Below, in pieces: positions 18,425 through 27,249 of a stretch of 64,000 bases of DNA. The position numbers and the translations under genes are program-made. The stretch is from Maribacter aquimaris (GTDB lineage Bacteria; Bacteroidota; Bacteroidia; Flavobacteriales; Flavobacteriaceae). The DNA is taken from contig NZ_JABTCF010000004.1 of the NCBI RefSeq assembly GCF_014596745.1, forward strand, positions 248,001 through 312,000, in the 5' to 3' direction. A model generated the notes under the pieces. The model saw only the letters and a list, made by a program, of their open reading frames with translations. It made no database searches and was not told the DNA's origin. The first letter of the stretch is position 1. Each line of letters begins with the position of its first letter.

Positions 18425-19159
18425 ATGAACTGTATAATCATTGATGACGAACCCTTGGCGATTGAAGTATTGTCGGGTTATTGCAAAAAATTGGGTTTTA
18501 TAGAGGAAGTCGGTAGTTATACCAATCCTTTGGATGCCATTTCGGTTATTAAAGAAAAACAGGTGGATCTTATTTTCTGTGATATTGAAATGCCCCAGAT
18601 AAGCGGACTCGAATTCATAAGTGCTTTGGAAAACCGTCCCTATTTTATTTTTACGACGGCCTATTCCCAATATGCCGTTGAGGGTTTTGAGTTGAATGCC
18701 GCAGATTATCTGGTTAAACCCATTCCTTACCATCGGTTCATTAAAGCCGTTTCCAGGGTTAAGGAGCTTATGGCCCTTAAGGAACAACCCATAAAACCTA
18801 TGGCTGCCAATGTTTTTCCTTCACACGGAGAAACTACTGAAAACCAAAAATTCATTTTTGTAAAGTCAGAACATGAAAGTGTAAAGATCAACCTAGACGA
18901 CATTCAATACATCCAAGGTCTTAAGGATTATCTGAAAATACATATCGTGGACTCGAACAAGACCATTCTGACACTTTTAAGTTTTAAGGAATTGTTGGAC
19001 AAACTTCCCCCGAACCAATTTATTCGTGTGCATAAAAGCTTTGTGGTCAATGTGAATTTTATTCGCACCGTGCAGCGGAACCGTATTGTAATCGACGATA
19101 TTCGTATACCCATTGGTGACAGCCATAAGGCGCAATTCTTTTCCAGTTTGGGTATTTAA
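18425..19159 (+). CDS. LytTR-family response regulator (second)
   Basis: 244 residues. The receiver has IDDEP, phospho-acceptor Asp53 in FCDIEMPQISG and Lys in LVKPI. The LytTR domain starts at about residue 140 (FIFVKSEHESVKINLDDIQY; IQGLKDYLKIH; FIRVHKSFVV). It is paralogous to the regulator at 10965-11696. It is the partner of the upstream kinase and probably regulates one or both divergent promoters between DUF4270 and kelch. Confidence 0.9.
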   Translation: MNCIIIDDEPLAIEVLSGYCKKLGFIEEVGSYTNPLDAISVIKEKQVDLIFCDIEMPQISGLEFISALENRPYFIFTTAYSQYAVEGFELNAADYLVKPIPYHRFIKAVSRVKELMALKEQPIKPMAANVFPSHGETTENQKFIFVKSEHESVKINLDDIQYIQGLKDYLKIHIVDSNKTILTLLSFKELLDKLPPNQFIRVHKSFVVNVNFIRTVQRNRIVIDDIRIPIGDSHKAQFFSSLGI

Positions 19160-19356
19160 AAGGGTAAAGCCCCCATAGATTCGATGTATAGGGATTCAGA
19201 TTAAATGTCCTATTAAATAAGTGCCCGCACTTTTTGAAAATATCCTATCAATTTACACCATCGGTATTTAAAGGGGTTTAAAATTGACTTACGCTTTTTA
19301 AATAATGCTGGAAGATGCCATGCTTCCCAACCGGAATGGATTTCTTACTTACAACC

Positions 19357-20715
19357 TTACCGCTTGTTCTTTCTTTTTTTGTTTTGGATCTTATCACCGC
19401 GTTTCTGTGGTTTTTTGTACTTCTGTTTTATTTTTCTCTCGTAGCTTTTTTCTTTTGCTCTTTCTTTACTGTTCTTGGCCGATTTCGCATGGAAGGAAGC
19501 CCCTCTTTTAATACCGGGATCCGTATCGGTCTCGTCTTGTGGATCTATTGGTTTTATTTCTTCCTCAGGGGTGAGCTCTGTACTTACCTCCACTTCCTTA
19601 GGCAATTCAAGGAATGGTATTTTGTAATTCATCAAACTTTCAATCGCATCCTTTAAAACTTCCTCCTTTTCATTATAAAAGAGGATAGACCTCCCTTGTT
19701 CCCCGGCCCTGCCGGTCCTTCCTATTCTGTGGATATAATTTTCAGGATAAAATGGCGTATCAAAACTGATTACGGTACTGATTTTTTCTATATCAATCCC
19801 ACGGGCAATTACATCGGTCGCAATTAGGATCCTACTCGTGCCTTTTTCAAATTTATCTATGGATTTGATACGATGGTTTTGCTCTTTACTTGAATGGATT
19901 ACCGAAATTTCCGATTCGAAATCCAATACTTCGGCCAGCCTATCGGCATTCACTTTGCTAGCGACAAAAATCAATACTTTACTATACTCTTCCTTATCTT
20001 TCAATAAATGGTTGAGTAAATTGACCTTGGTATAAAAATTGGGAACGGTATAGGTTTCCTGACTGATATTTTCTAAAGGTGTACCACTGATCGCGATGGT
20101 TTTCCTTATGGGATTGACCAGAAAGTCAGTCATCAATTCATCTACATAGGTCGTCATGGTTGCAGAAAAAAGGATGTTCTGTCGTTTCTCCGGTAAGTAT
20201 CCAAAGATGTTCTTCAACTGTGTTTTATAGCCAAAATCGAGCATAACATCCACTTCATCAATCACCAGTTTTTTAATTGATTTTAGTCTCAGGACATTGG
20301 AAAGGGCCAGATCGTACAACCTTCTCGGCGTACCGACTACAATATCCTGTCCTTCGGCAACGGCTCGTTTTTGACGGTCAATATTATTACTGCCACCATA
20401 AACCCCAACTACCCTAATACTCATGTAGGGCGTTAATTTTTCTATTTGCTCGACAATTTGAATGACCAATTCCCTGGTAGGGGCCAGAATCAATACCCTT
20501 GGATGTGGTTGATCCGAAAATTTCAAATCCTGTAAAATAGGTAATAGATAGGCAATTGTCTTTCCTGTTCCTGTTTGCGCAATGCCTACAAAGTCAGCAC
20601 CACCAAGAATAGGGGAATAAGACTTTTGCTGAATAGGTGTTGGTGCTATAAACCCTAGATCGGCAATGGCCTTCTTTAATTGCTTTTTAATTTTAAAATC
20701 TTCGAATTTATTCAT
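19357..20715 (-). CDS. DEAD-box RNA helicase
   Basis: 452 residues. All core motifs are visible: Q motif (GFIAPTPIQQKS), motif I AQTGTGKT (46-53), Ia APTRELV, motif II DEVD (instead of DEAD), motif III SAT, and motifs V/VI (IATDVIARGIDIE, HRIGRTGRAG). A lysine-rich C-terminal tail of about 55 residues probably binds RNA. It should act in ribosome assembly or mRNA turnover. It is monocistronic, and a TATCTTTG -7 element lies 95 bases upstream on the minus strand. Confidence 0.93.
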   Translation of the reverse strand: MNKFEDFKIKKQLKKAIADLGFIAPTPIQQKSYSPILGGADFVGIAQTGTGKTIAYLLPILQDLKFSDQPHPRVLILAPTRELVIQIVEQIEKLTPYMSIRVVGVYGGSNNIDRQKRAVAEGQDIVVGTPRRLYDLALSNVLRLKSIKKLVIDEVDVMLDFGYKTQLKNIFGYLPEKRQNILFSATMTTYVDELMTDFLVNPIRKTIAISGTPLENISQETYTVPNFYTKVNLLNHLLKDKEEYSKVLIFVASKVNADRLAEVLDFESEISVIHSSKEQNHRIKSIDKFEKGTSRILIATDVIARGIDIEKISTVISFDTPFYPENYIHRIGRTGRAGEQGRSILFYNEKEEVLKDAIESLMNYKIPFLELPKEVEVSTELTPEEEIKPIDPQDETDTDPGIKRGASFHAKSAKNSKERAKEKSYERKIKQKYKKPQKRGDKIQNKKRKNKR

Positions 20716-20809
20716 TTTGTAAAGTAATCAAGAAAAATCGTATGGTGGGTATATATACGTCGATTATCCTTAAAAGTGCCTATTTAATCCCAATAAACCC
20801 AAAAAAGGA

Positions 20810-20817
20810 CAAAGATA
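20810..20817 (-). promoter_or_regulatory. Candidate -7 promoter element for the helicase gene
   Basis: Minus-strand TATCTTTG matches TAnnTTTG, about 95 bases upstream of the helicase start. No clear -33 TTG is seen at the usual spacing. Confidence 0.35.
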
Positions 20818-20926
20818 TTCCTATGTGTTTTCCATGGTATCCACTTTTCATAAAATTCCGGACCGTAAAGTCTTTGATGTTTCATTGGAAATTCAAGACC
20901 CGATCCGTAAAATATTATACAAACAC

Positions 20927-23900
20927 CTATTGAACCTCCTTCATCAGCACCTCAATAGATCGTTCCAATTGTTCATCGATTCCATTTGCGATCACTTCTG
21001 GCTGATTCTTAACAAGGATATCCGGATTGGTTTCATTGTTTTCCATCCACTCCCCTGCCTTATTCTTGGAACTTACCGGTACAACACCCCAACGCCCACC
21101 GTTCGGTAATTTCTCCCAACCTGCAAAACTACAGGTACCGGGCACAGGCATACCCACAGTCTTTCCAATTTTCAAATCGACATAACCACTGGCAAAACAA
21201 GAACCATCGCTGTACATCGATTCATTGAATATGGCCAACGTCGGTTTTGTATAACGGGAAGTGGGCTCCCCTCCAACGACTCTTGCCTCTGTTTCATAGG
21301 ATAAAAACGGTACACCGGTGAAGAACATGGCCAAATCTGCCACCAAATCACCACCCCCATTAAAACGGGTATCCACGATTACACCCTTCTTATCATTGAA
21401 CTTACCGAGCATCTCGTCATAAATGGTACGATAGGGTTCATCACTCATTCCGGGAATATGTACATAGCCTAGGGTGCCGTTACTCTTTGCAAGTACTTCC
21501 TTTTCATTCTTCCTCACCCATCGTTTATATAACAAAGCACCTTCATCATTCAAGGAAATAGGTTTTACCGTGATCTGTTTTCGCTTTCCGGTTTTATCCA
21601 ATACATCCAATAATGTAAAATCCCCTTCTATGCGGTTCAAGTAAAAGGCCGCATCTATAGCACTATCAATGGTATTTCCATTGATTTTATCAATGATCAT
21701 TCCCGGGTTCAACTTAAAGGCAGCCTTATCCAAAGGACCTCCTTTTATAACCTCGGTAATCTTTATTCCGTCACCTTTATATCCATAATCGAAAAACACC
21801 CCCAATGAAGCTGTTTTATCGCCATTATCAATATCATCGGAAAAACGTCCTCCTGCATGGCTTACATTCAATTCACCCAACATTTCGGATATCATTTCGG
21901 CAAATTCATAGTCATTTCCTATATGTGGTAGATACTTTTCATATTCGGTACGCATGGCCTTCCAATCCAAACCATGGAATGTAGCGATGTAAAAAATCCC
22001 ATTGGTACGTAACCAGATATGGTCGAACATATAGCTGCGCTCCGCATCGGCATCCAATACCATTTCCGAACTTAGTTTAACCGGTTCGATCTTACCGGCT
22101 TTCAAATCGACTTTAGCGATTTTCCCATCGGCCAAAAGAAATAGGTTTTCCATTTTTGTGTCCCATTGCAAGCTTCCTTCTTTTGCATCGAGGGAAATGA
22201 GCATCTTGGTATTCTTGGTCCTGATTTCTGTTTCCCATAGGTTGAGGTCTTTTTCAAAACGGGTCAGATAATACAATTTCTCACCATCTTTGGATAGAAC
22301 AGCATCGGCAAGTAATGACGAGTGTATGGTTAACCGGGCTTTTCTTTGCTCTACATCTTCCAAGTCAAACTGAAGCGGTTTTACCTCCTTGGATTCCTTT
22401 TTTGCCTCCTTTTTCTTTTTGTCCTCCGATTTGTTTGCTTCTTTTTTCTCCTTCGCAGCTTCCTCGATCATCTTCGTTAAGTCATATTCTTCCTTTGAGG
22501 TATTGAATATATCCCAAGCTTTTTGATTCAGGAACATGGAATAGACATCCTTTTCGGACTTACCGCTAGTTGCATAGCTTTTTAAGCCATCCCGGTTGGT
22601 GAAATATAAGATTTGATTTCCTTTATTCACCCATTTGGGGAGCGCATCGTGGTAGCCACTTTGCGTTAGGTTCTTACGCTGTTTCCCATCCTTTGAAATC
22701 AACAGCACTTCGGAATTACTTAATGATACATCCCAATTCACCAACAGCCATTTGCTATCGGGACTCCATGTAAAATACTTATCGCCATCCTCCATATGAA
22801 AAAGCTCTTTTGGCGTTAACAATGTATTTACCTCATTGGTTTTAAGATTCTTGACCTTTAATGTCCTTCTACCCTCAATATAGGCGACATAGGTGCTGTC
22901 CGGTGAAAACTCAGGGAGGTAAACATCAGTCTTGGCAGAAATCAAGGTATCTTCCTTTATTAAGGTCGCCGCAAAGAAATAAGGCTCTTCCGCACGTACT
23001 TTCGAAGCTTTGAAAAGGGTCCATTTGCCATTCCGCTCACTGGCATAGGCTACGGATTTACCGTCGGGCATAAACTTCAAAAAACGTTCCTGTTCCGGTG
23101 TATTGGTAATGCGTTTGGTCAATGAACCATCGATCGAGGTTACAAAAACTTCCCCCCTGCTAATAAAAGCAATTTCTTTTCCGTTGGGGGCCACGTCCAT
23201 TTCTTGGACATCCCCATTAACGGAAATATGGGCGGTGGAATTCCTGTCCTCTTGTGTTCTGATGATGATATCGACCTTCATGGCCTTTTCGCCTGGAGTC
23301 AAGGTGTAAATTTCACCATCATAACTGAATGCCAATTTGTCGTTACCTATACTTAACGAACGTACCGGATGGGTCTTAAAATCGGTTAGGGTGTTGATTT
23401 GTGATGTATTATCCAACGACATGGAAAAGACATTGAAACTTCCCTCGCGCTCACTTAAATAGTAGATGGTATTCCCATCTTTCGAAAATACCGGATTACG
23501 GTCCTCTCCCTTAAATTGGGTTAATTTCGTGTGTTTGCCTACAGCAGGTTCAAAGATCCAGATATCCCTTGTGATGGAAGACACATGATGCTTTCTAAAA
23601 GGATCTTCATAGCCTTTCTTATCATGGTACACTAATTTTGTGCCATCGCCATTAACTTGAACATTCTCGGCCGGCACGGTCAAAACTTGGTCAACCCTAC
23701 CCCCATTGACCGGGACGCTATACAGCTCCGGTTGTAAACTTGTTGGGTATTGTCTGTGTGCGACAGCATCCAATCTACTTGCACCAAAAAGTACACTGGT
23801 GTCATCTGCAGAAAAACTATAAGGTATTTCATCGTTACTATGATAGGTCAATCTTTTTGCCGGACCCCCCTGGGCATCCATCACATAAACATCGAAATTT

Positions 23901-24157
23901 CCATATCTGTTGGATGCGAATGCCAATTGCTTGCCGTTTTTACTCCATACCGGGGCATAATCATGGGCAGCATGAAATGTCAATTGTTTTGCGACACCAC
24001 CCCCAGCCAAAACCGAAAAAACGTTTCCCTTATAGGTAAAGGCAATCGTATTCCCATCAGGGGATATTGCTGGGTAACGTGCCCATTTCGGACTTATTTG
24101 TGCGTTACATATATACCCCAGGCATATTGCCAAAGCAGTCAAAAAATAATTTTTCAT
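20927..24157 (-). CDS. Tricorn-like S41 family peptidase with TolB/PD40 propeller
   Basis: 1076 residues. A signal peptide (MKNYFLTALAICLGYICNAQ) is followed by TolB/PD40 propeller repeats (AISPDGNTIAFTYKGNVFSV; SKDGNTIYYLSEREGSFNVF). A charged Lys/Glu linker (about 560-600) leads to a second propeller-like part, a PDZ domain (about 770-850) and the S41 catalytic domain. The likely nucleophile is Ser983 in NESMYSDGS, the NExxxSDG pattern of tricorn-type proteases. The fold order (propeller, PDZ, S41) matches periplasmic tricorn homologs in Bacteroidota, which trim peptides. It is monocistronic. Confidence 0.9.
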   Translation of the reverse strand: MKNYFLTALAICLGYICNAQISPKWARYPAISPDGNTIAFTYKGNVFSVLAGGGVAKQLTFHAAHDYAPVWSKNGKQLAFASNRYGNFDVYVMDAQGGPAKRLTYHSNDEIPYSFSADDTSVLFGASRLDAVAHRQYPTSLQPELYSVPVNGGRVDQVLTVPAENVQVNGDGTKLVYHDKKGYEDPFRKHHVSSITRDIWIFEPAVGKHTKLTQFKGEDRNPVFSKDGNTIYYLSEREGSFNVFSMSLDNTSQINTLTDFKTHPVRSLSIGNDKLAFSYDGEIYTLTPGEKAMKVDIIIRTQEDRNSTAHISVNGDVQEMDVAPNGKEIAFISRGEVFVTSIDGSLTKRITNTPEQERFLKFMPDGKSVAYASERNGKWTLFKASKVRAEEPYFFAATLIKEDTLISAKTDVYLPEFSPDSTYVAYIEGRRTLKVKNLKTNEVNTLLTPKELFHMEDGDKYFTWSPDSKWLLVNWDVSLSNSEVLLISKDGKQRKNLTQSGYHDALPKWVNKGNQILYFTNRDGLKSYATSGKSEKDVYSMFLNQKAWDIFNTSKEEYDLTKMIEEAAKEKKEANKSEDKKKKEAKKESKEVKPLQFDLEDVEQRKARLTIHSSLLADAVLSKDGEKLYYLTRFEKDLNLWETEIRTKNTKMLISLDAKEGSLQWDTKMENLFLLADGKIAKVDLKAGKIEPVKLSSEMVLDADAERSYMFDHIWLRTNGIFYIATFHGLDWKAMRTEYEKYLPHIGNDYEFAEMISEMLGELNVSHAGGRFSDDIDNGDKTASLGVFFDYGYKGDGIKITEVIKGGPLDKAAFKLNPGMIIDKINGNTIDSAIDAAFYLNRIEGDFTLLDVLDKTGKRKQITVKPISLNDEGALLYKRWVRKNEKEVLAKSNGTLGYVHIPGMSDEPYRTIYDEMLGKFNDKKGVIVDTRFNGGGDLVADLAMFFTGVPFLSYETEARVVGGEPTSRYTKPTLAIFNESMYSDGSCFASGYVDLKIGKTVGMPVPGTCSFAGWEKLPNGGRWGVVPVSSKNKAGEWMENNETNPDILVKNQPEVIANGIDEQLERSIEVLMKEVQ

Positions 24158-24389
24158 GTAGTTATCTGGTTGGTGATTAACAGTTTGGAAAGGTAAGGAT
24201 TTGGTTTGTTCGCCACAATACCTATTAAATTAAGGTTTTTTTTGTCAAAGACCTCTATACCCACCCCTCATATTTGAATGATTTGAGACGTCTTGACCAT
24301 CGATACATTTCAATTCAAATACAGGTCGTCCATTGGAAAATATGTAAAATACCATGGCCTTCCTTTTAAACAAACAGTACAATTATTCG

Positions 24390-24397
24390 TAACTTTG
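24390..24397 (+). promoter_or_regulatory. Candidate -7 promoter element for the acyl-CoA synthetase gene
   Basis: TAACTTTG matches TAnnTTTG and lies 55 bases before the start codon at 24452. The -33 TTG is not at the usual spacing. Confidence 0.4.
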
Positions 24398-24451
24398 TAT
24401 GCTTGGATCGAGGTACCGTACTATATTTTAATGTCGAACCAATAACAGTGT

Positions 24452-26293
24452 ATGACTTATAAACACTTAGTAGAGGAGATAAAACGAAATTCCCAACGTT
24501 TTAAGAGTAAAAATGCAATTCATTATAAGAATAATGAGCTGAATAAATGGGAAGGTATTTCTTGGTTGGATTTTGAAGACCGAATAGAAAGACTGTCAAA
24601 AGGACTTTTGAATTTTGGTGTTTCCGAACAGCAGAACATCGCCATTTTTGCTGAAAATATGCCAAATTGGATAATTGCGGATATTGCGATTATGCGTGTA
24701 AAGGCCGTAACCATACCCATTTATGCAACAAACTCTAAAAAAGAAACTGAATATATTATACATGATGCCAAGGTCAGTTTACTTTTTGTCGGCAATCAAA
24801 ATGAATATGATAAGGCCTACGAACTTCTGGAAACTTCCAACTATTTAAAATTAATCGTAGCCTTAACCAATACCATTAAACTTCAGCCGTCAAAGAAATC
24901 CATTTATTTGGAGGATTTTGTTGCCTTTGAACCTTCGGAGCAGATAGACTTAGAACTACAAAAAAGATATGATGAACACGAATTGACTGATCTGGCGAGT
25001 ATTATTTATACTTCCGGAACAACCGGTGAGCCCAAAGGGGTGATGTTGGACTATACTAATTTTGGATCTTCGTTGGAAGCGCATGATTTTGAATTGGACG
25101 TTTCTGAAAAGGATGTTTCGTTAAGTTTTTTACCATTAAGCCATGTTTATGAACGCAGCTGGGTATTCTTCTGTTTATATAAGGGAATCGAAATATATTT
25201 TAATCAAGATCCCAAAAAAATAGCAGAGGTTTTAAAAGAAGTAAAACCTACTTTAATGTGTACCGTTCCCCGTATTTTCGAGAAAATATTCGCGGCAATA
25301 CAGGAAAAAAGAAAAGAGGCATCACCTACTAAAATGAAATTGGCAAGTTGGGCTTTGGGTATTGGCAACGATTATTACAACAAACATAAAAGGTTAGCTA
25401 AAAAAGTTCCATTGGCTTTAAAAATCAAATATAAAATTGCCGATAAATTAGTGTTGGGCAAATTGCGTGATGTTTTTGGGGGACGCATAAAATTCATGCC
25501 TTGTGGCGGTGCTCCTTTGGCAGCGGATTTGGTTTCGTTCTTTCATTCATTCGGACTTAATATCAAATGTGGATATGGGTTAACCGAAACTACCGCGACA
25601 GTAACCTTATTTGGGGATGCGCATTTTGAATTCAATTCAGCCGGAAAACCCATAGAGGGAACTCAAATTAAAATCGCTGATAATAACGAGATCTTGGTAA
25701 AAGGCCCAGGGGTTATGAAAGGATATTACAAAAAACCCGAAGCCACGGCCCAAGTTTTCAAGGATGGTTGGTTATGCACAGGTGATGCCGGTAAAATAGA
25801 CGCTAAAGGCAACTTGGTCATTACCGATAGAATCAAAGATTTAATGAAAACTTCCGGGGGGAAATACATTGCTCCCCAAAAATTGGAAACCGCTTTGATC
25901 AGCGATTCGTTCATCGAGCAAATTGCAGTGATCGGGGATCAACAGAAATATGTTACGGCATTGGCGGTCCCTAGTTTCGAGAATTTGAAAAAATACGCTT
26001 TAGAACACAAAATCACCTTTAAGGACATAGAGGAATTAATTGCACATAATCAGATTGTAGAACTTTTTGAAAAACGATTTGAAGAACTCCAAAAAGAATT
26101 TTCCAAATTCGAAAAGATTAAAAAATTCACCTTACTCCCTAAGGAATTTACGATAGATGCGGGAGAAATCACCGCAACCTTAAAATTAAAACGAAAAGTA
26201 ATCCAGAAAAAATACAAGGAACTTATTGACAATATGTATTCCGAGAAAGATGAGGGGAAAGATGGGGAGAAAGATAAGAAGAAAGAGCCTTGA
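24452..26293 (+). CDS. Long-chain fatty acid-CoA ligase (AMP-forming)
   Basis: 613 residues. The ATP/AMP P-loop motif YTSGTTGEPKG is at 186-196; the adenylation signatures GYGLTETTATVT and GWLCTGDAGKID, and KTSGGKYIAPQKLE near the hinge, are all present. Length and the phrase RIFEKIFAAIQEK fit the long-chain (FadD15-like) group. It activates fatty acids to acyl-CoA for lipid synthesis or breakdown, at the cytoplasmic membrane. The last 20 residues are a charged Glu/Lys tail that looks disordered. It is monocistronic. Confidence 0.92.
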   Translation: MTYKHLVEEIKRNSQRFKSKNAIHYKNNELNKWEGISWLDFEDRIERLSKGLLNFGVSEQQNIAIFAENMPNWIIADIAIMRVKAVTIPIYATNSKKETEYIIHDAKVSLLFVGNQNEYDKAYELLETSNYLKLIVALTNTIKLQPSKKSIYLEDFVAFEPSEQIDLELQKRYDEHELTDLASIIYTSGTTGEPKGVMLDYTNFGSSLEAHDFELDVSEKDVSLSFLPLSHVYERSWVFFCLYKGIEIYFNQDPKKIAEVLKEVKPTLMCTVPRIFEKIFAAIQEKRKEASPTKMKLASWALGIGNDYYNKHKRLAKKVPLALKIKYKIADKLVLGKLRDVFGGRIKFMPCGGAPLAADLVSFFHSFGLNIKCGYGLTETTATVTLFGDAHFEFNSAGKPIEGTQIKIADNNEILVKGPGVMKGYYKKPEATAQVFKDGWLCTGDAGKIDAKGNLVITDRIKDLMKTSGGKYIAPQKLETALISDSFIEQIAVIGDQQKYVTALAVPSFENLKKYALEHKITFKDIEELIAHNQIVELFEKRFEELQKEFSKFEKIKKFTLLPKEFTIDAGEITATLKLKRKVIQKKYKELIDNMYSEKDEGKDGEKDKKKEP

Positions 26294-27249
26294 TATGTGT
26301 TGTTTTCTAAACCGTGATTTCTGTTTGATGCATTAGAAAACATGGATTACCGATTTTATCACACTTCTTGGTCGTGATGACAATAGGGTTCAACAAGGAG
26401 TGTTAAAGGATAAATAGAACAACCCGGCCCTGGATGGAACTTATATGAGTATCCCATTGAAACCTATATTTTGGTAGTGGACACCTTCTAGATATGAACT
26501 AAATTTAACCATTGGCAATTCCATGGTTACCCCTTCTTTTCCCTTACCGATATAAAAACGGATCAAGAACAATTTCTGGGTATTTGGATATTTATGTAAA
26601 TAATCGAGTTAACCTAAATAGGAAGATTCTGTATTATTCACACCCCTGAACGGGGTCTTAATGAAGGAACGGCCTATTTTTGATTTCGTTTTAAATCAAG
26701 TGGTTTCCGCATTGGGCAGTGGGGAAGCCGTCCATAGAGCATTTCACTTTAGTGAAAGCGGCCTGGGCGGTGTGGCCGCGGAAAGTGCGTGGATTTAAAG
26801 AAATTTAAAATCAGCCTAGCGTTTTTTGCTTCTTTTTTGGGCAATGCAAAAAAAAACAGAACACGAACTTAGGAATAGCTTATGCTTTCTTTTTCTAATT
26901 CACACCCAACTTTTGGGATTCATTCATAAAAACTTAAGTTAGTAGTATTTTCCAAGTTTAATTTGTAGTGAATTGAAGAACCGCATGGTCTAACCATTCT
27001 TAGTTATTCCAACACAATACCATTCATTTCAAATCGGATAAAGCCATTGAAGTCTATAAAGCAATAAGCCGGAAAGATGCTGCCTAGAGAATGACCCGAA
27101 ATGCTTTTGTCAGTACCCGTATTATAGTGATCGTGCAAAATGGGATGATTCCTGAATTAAGGCACTTCAAAAAAATTGCAGCCCCTCCAGTATTTGATAT
27201 CCCTTAGGGCTGACCGAATTCCTTTACGGCATTCCTAATTCCCATATTA
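26294..27249. other. Long non-coding stretch with possible gene remnants
   Basis: Almost 1 kb without a convincing gene, in a window that is otherwise densely coding. Short open pieces with protein-like composition occur, for example around 26506-26598 (FNHWQFHGYPFFSLTDIKTD) and 27017-27165, but each is closed by stops and has no start or partner. They may be decayed genes. A compact multi-hairpin element is annotated separately. Confidence 0.45.
26642..26857 (+). repeat. Multi-hairpin structured element (possible dispersed repeat or RNA)
   Basis: Five short inverted repeats lie in series: ACCCC/GGGGT (26642-26656), TTGATTT/AAATCAA (26680-26699), TTTCACT/AGTGAAA (26742-26757), CGGCC/GGCCG (26759-26778) and GTTTTTTGC/GCAAAAAAAAAC (26821-26857). 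The segment is richer in G and C than its surroundings. A 45-codon frame (26661-26798) spans it, but its sequence does not look like a folded protein. It could be a dispersed palindromic repeat or a structured RNA; identity is unknown. Confidence 0.4.

Noticed and set aside
26661-26798. 45-codon frame in the multi-hairpin element
   Set aside because: Three of the inverted repeats lie in it; codon pattern looks like a by-product of the repeats and not a protein.
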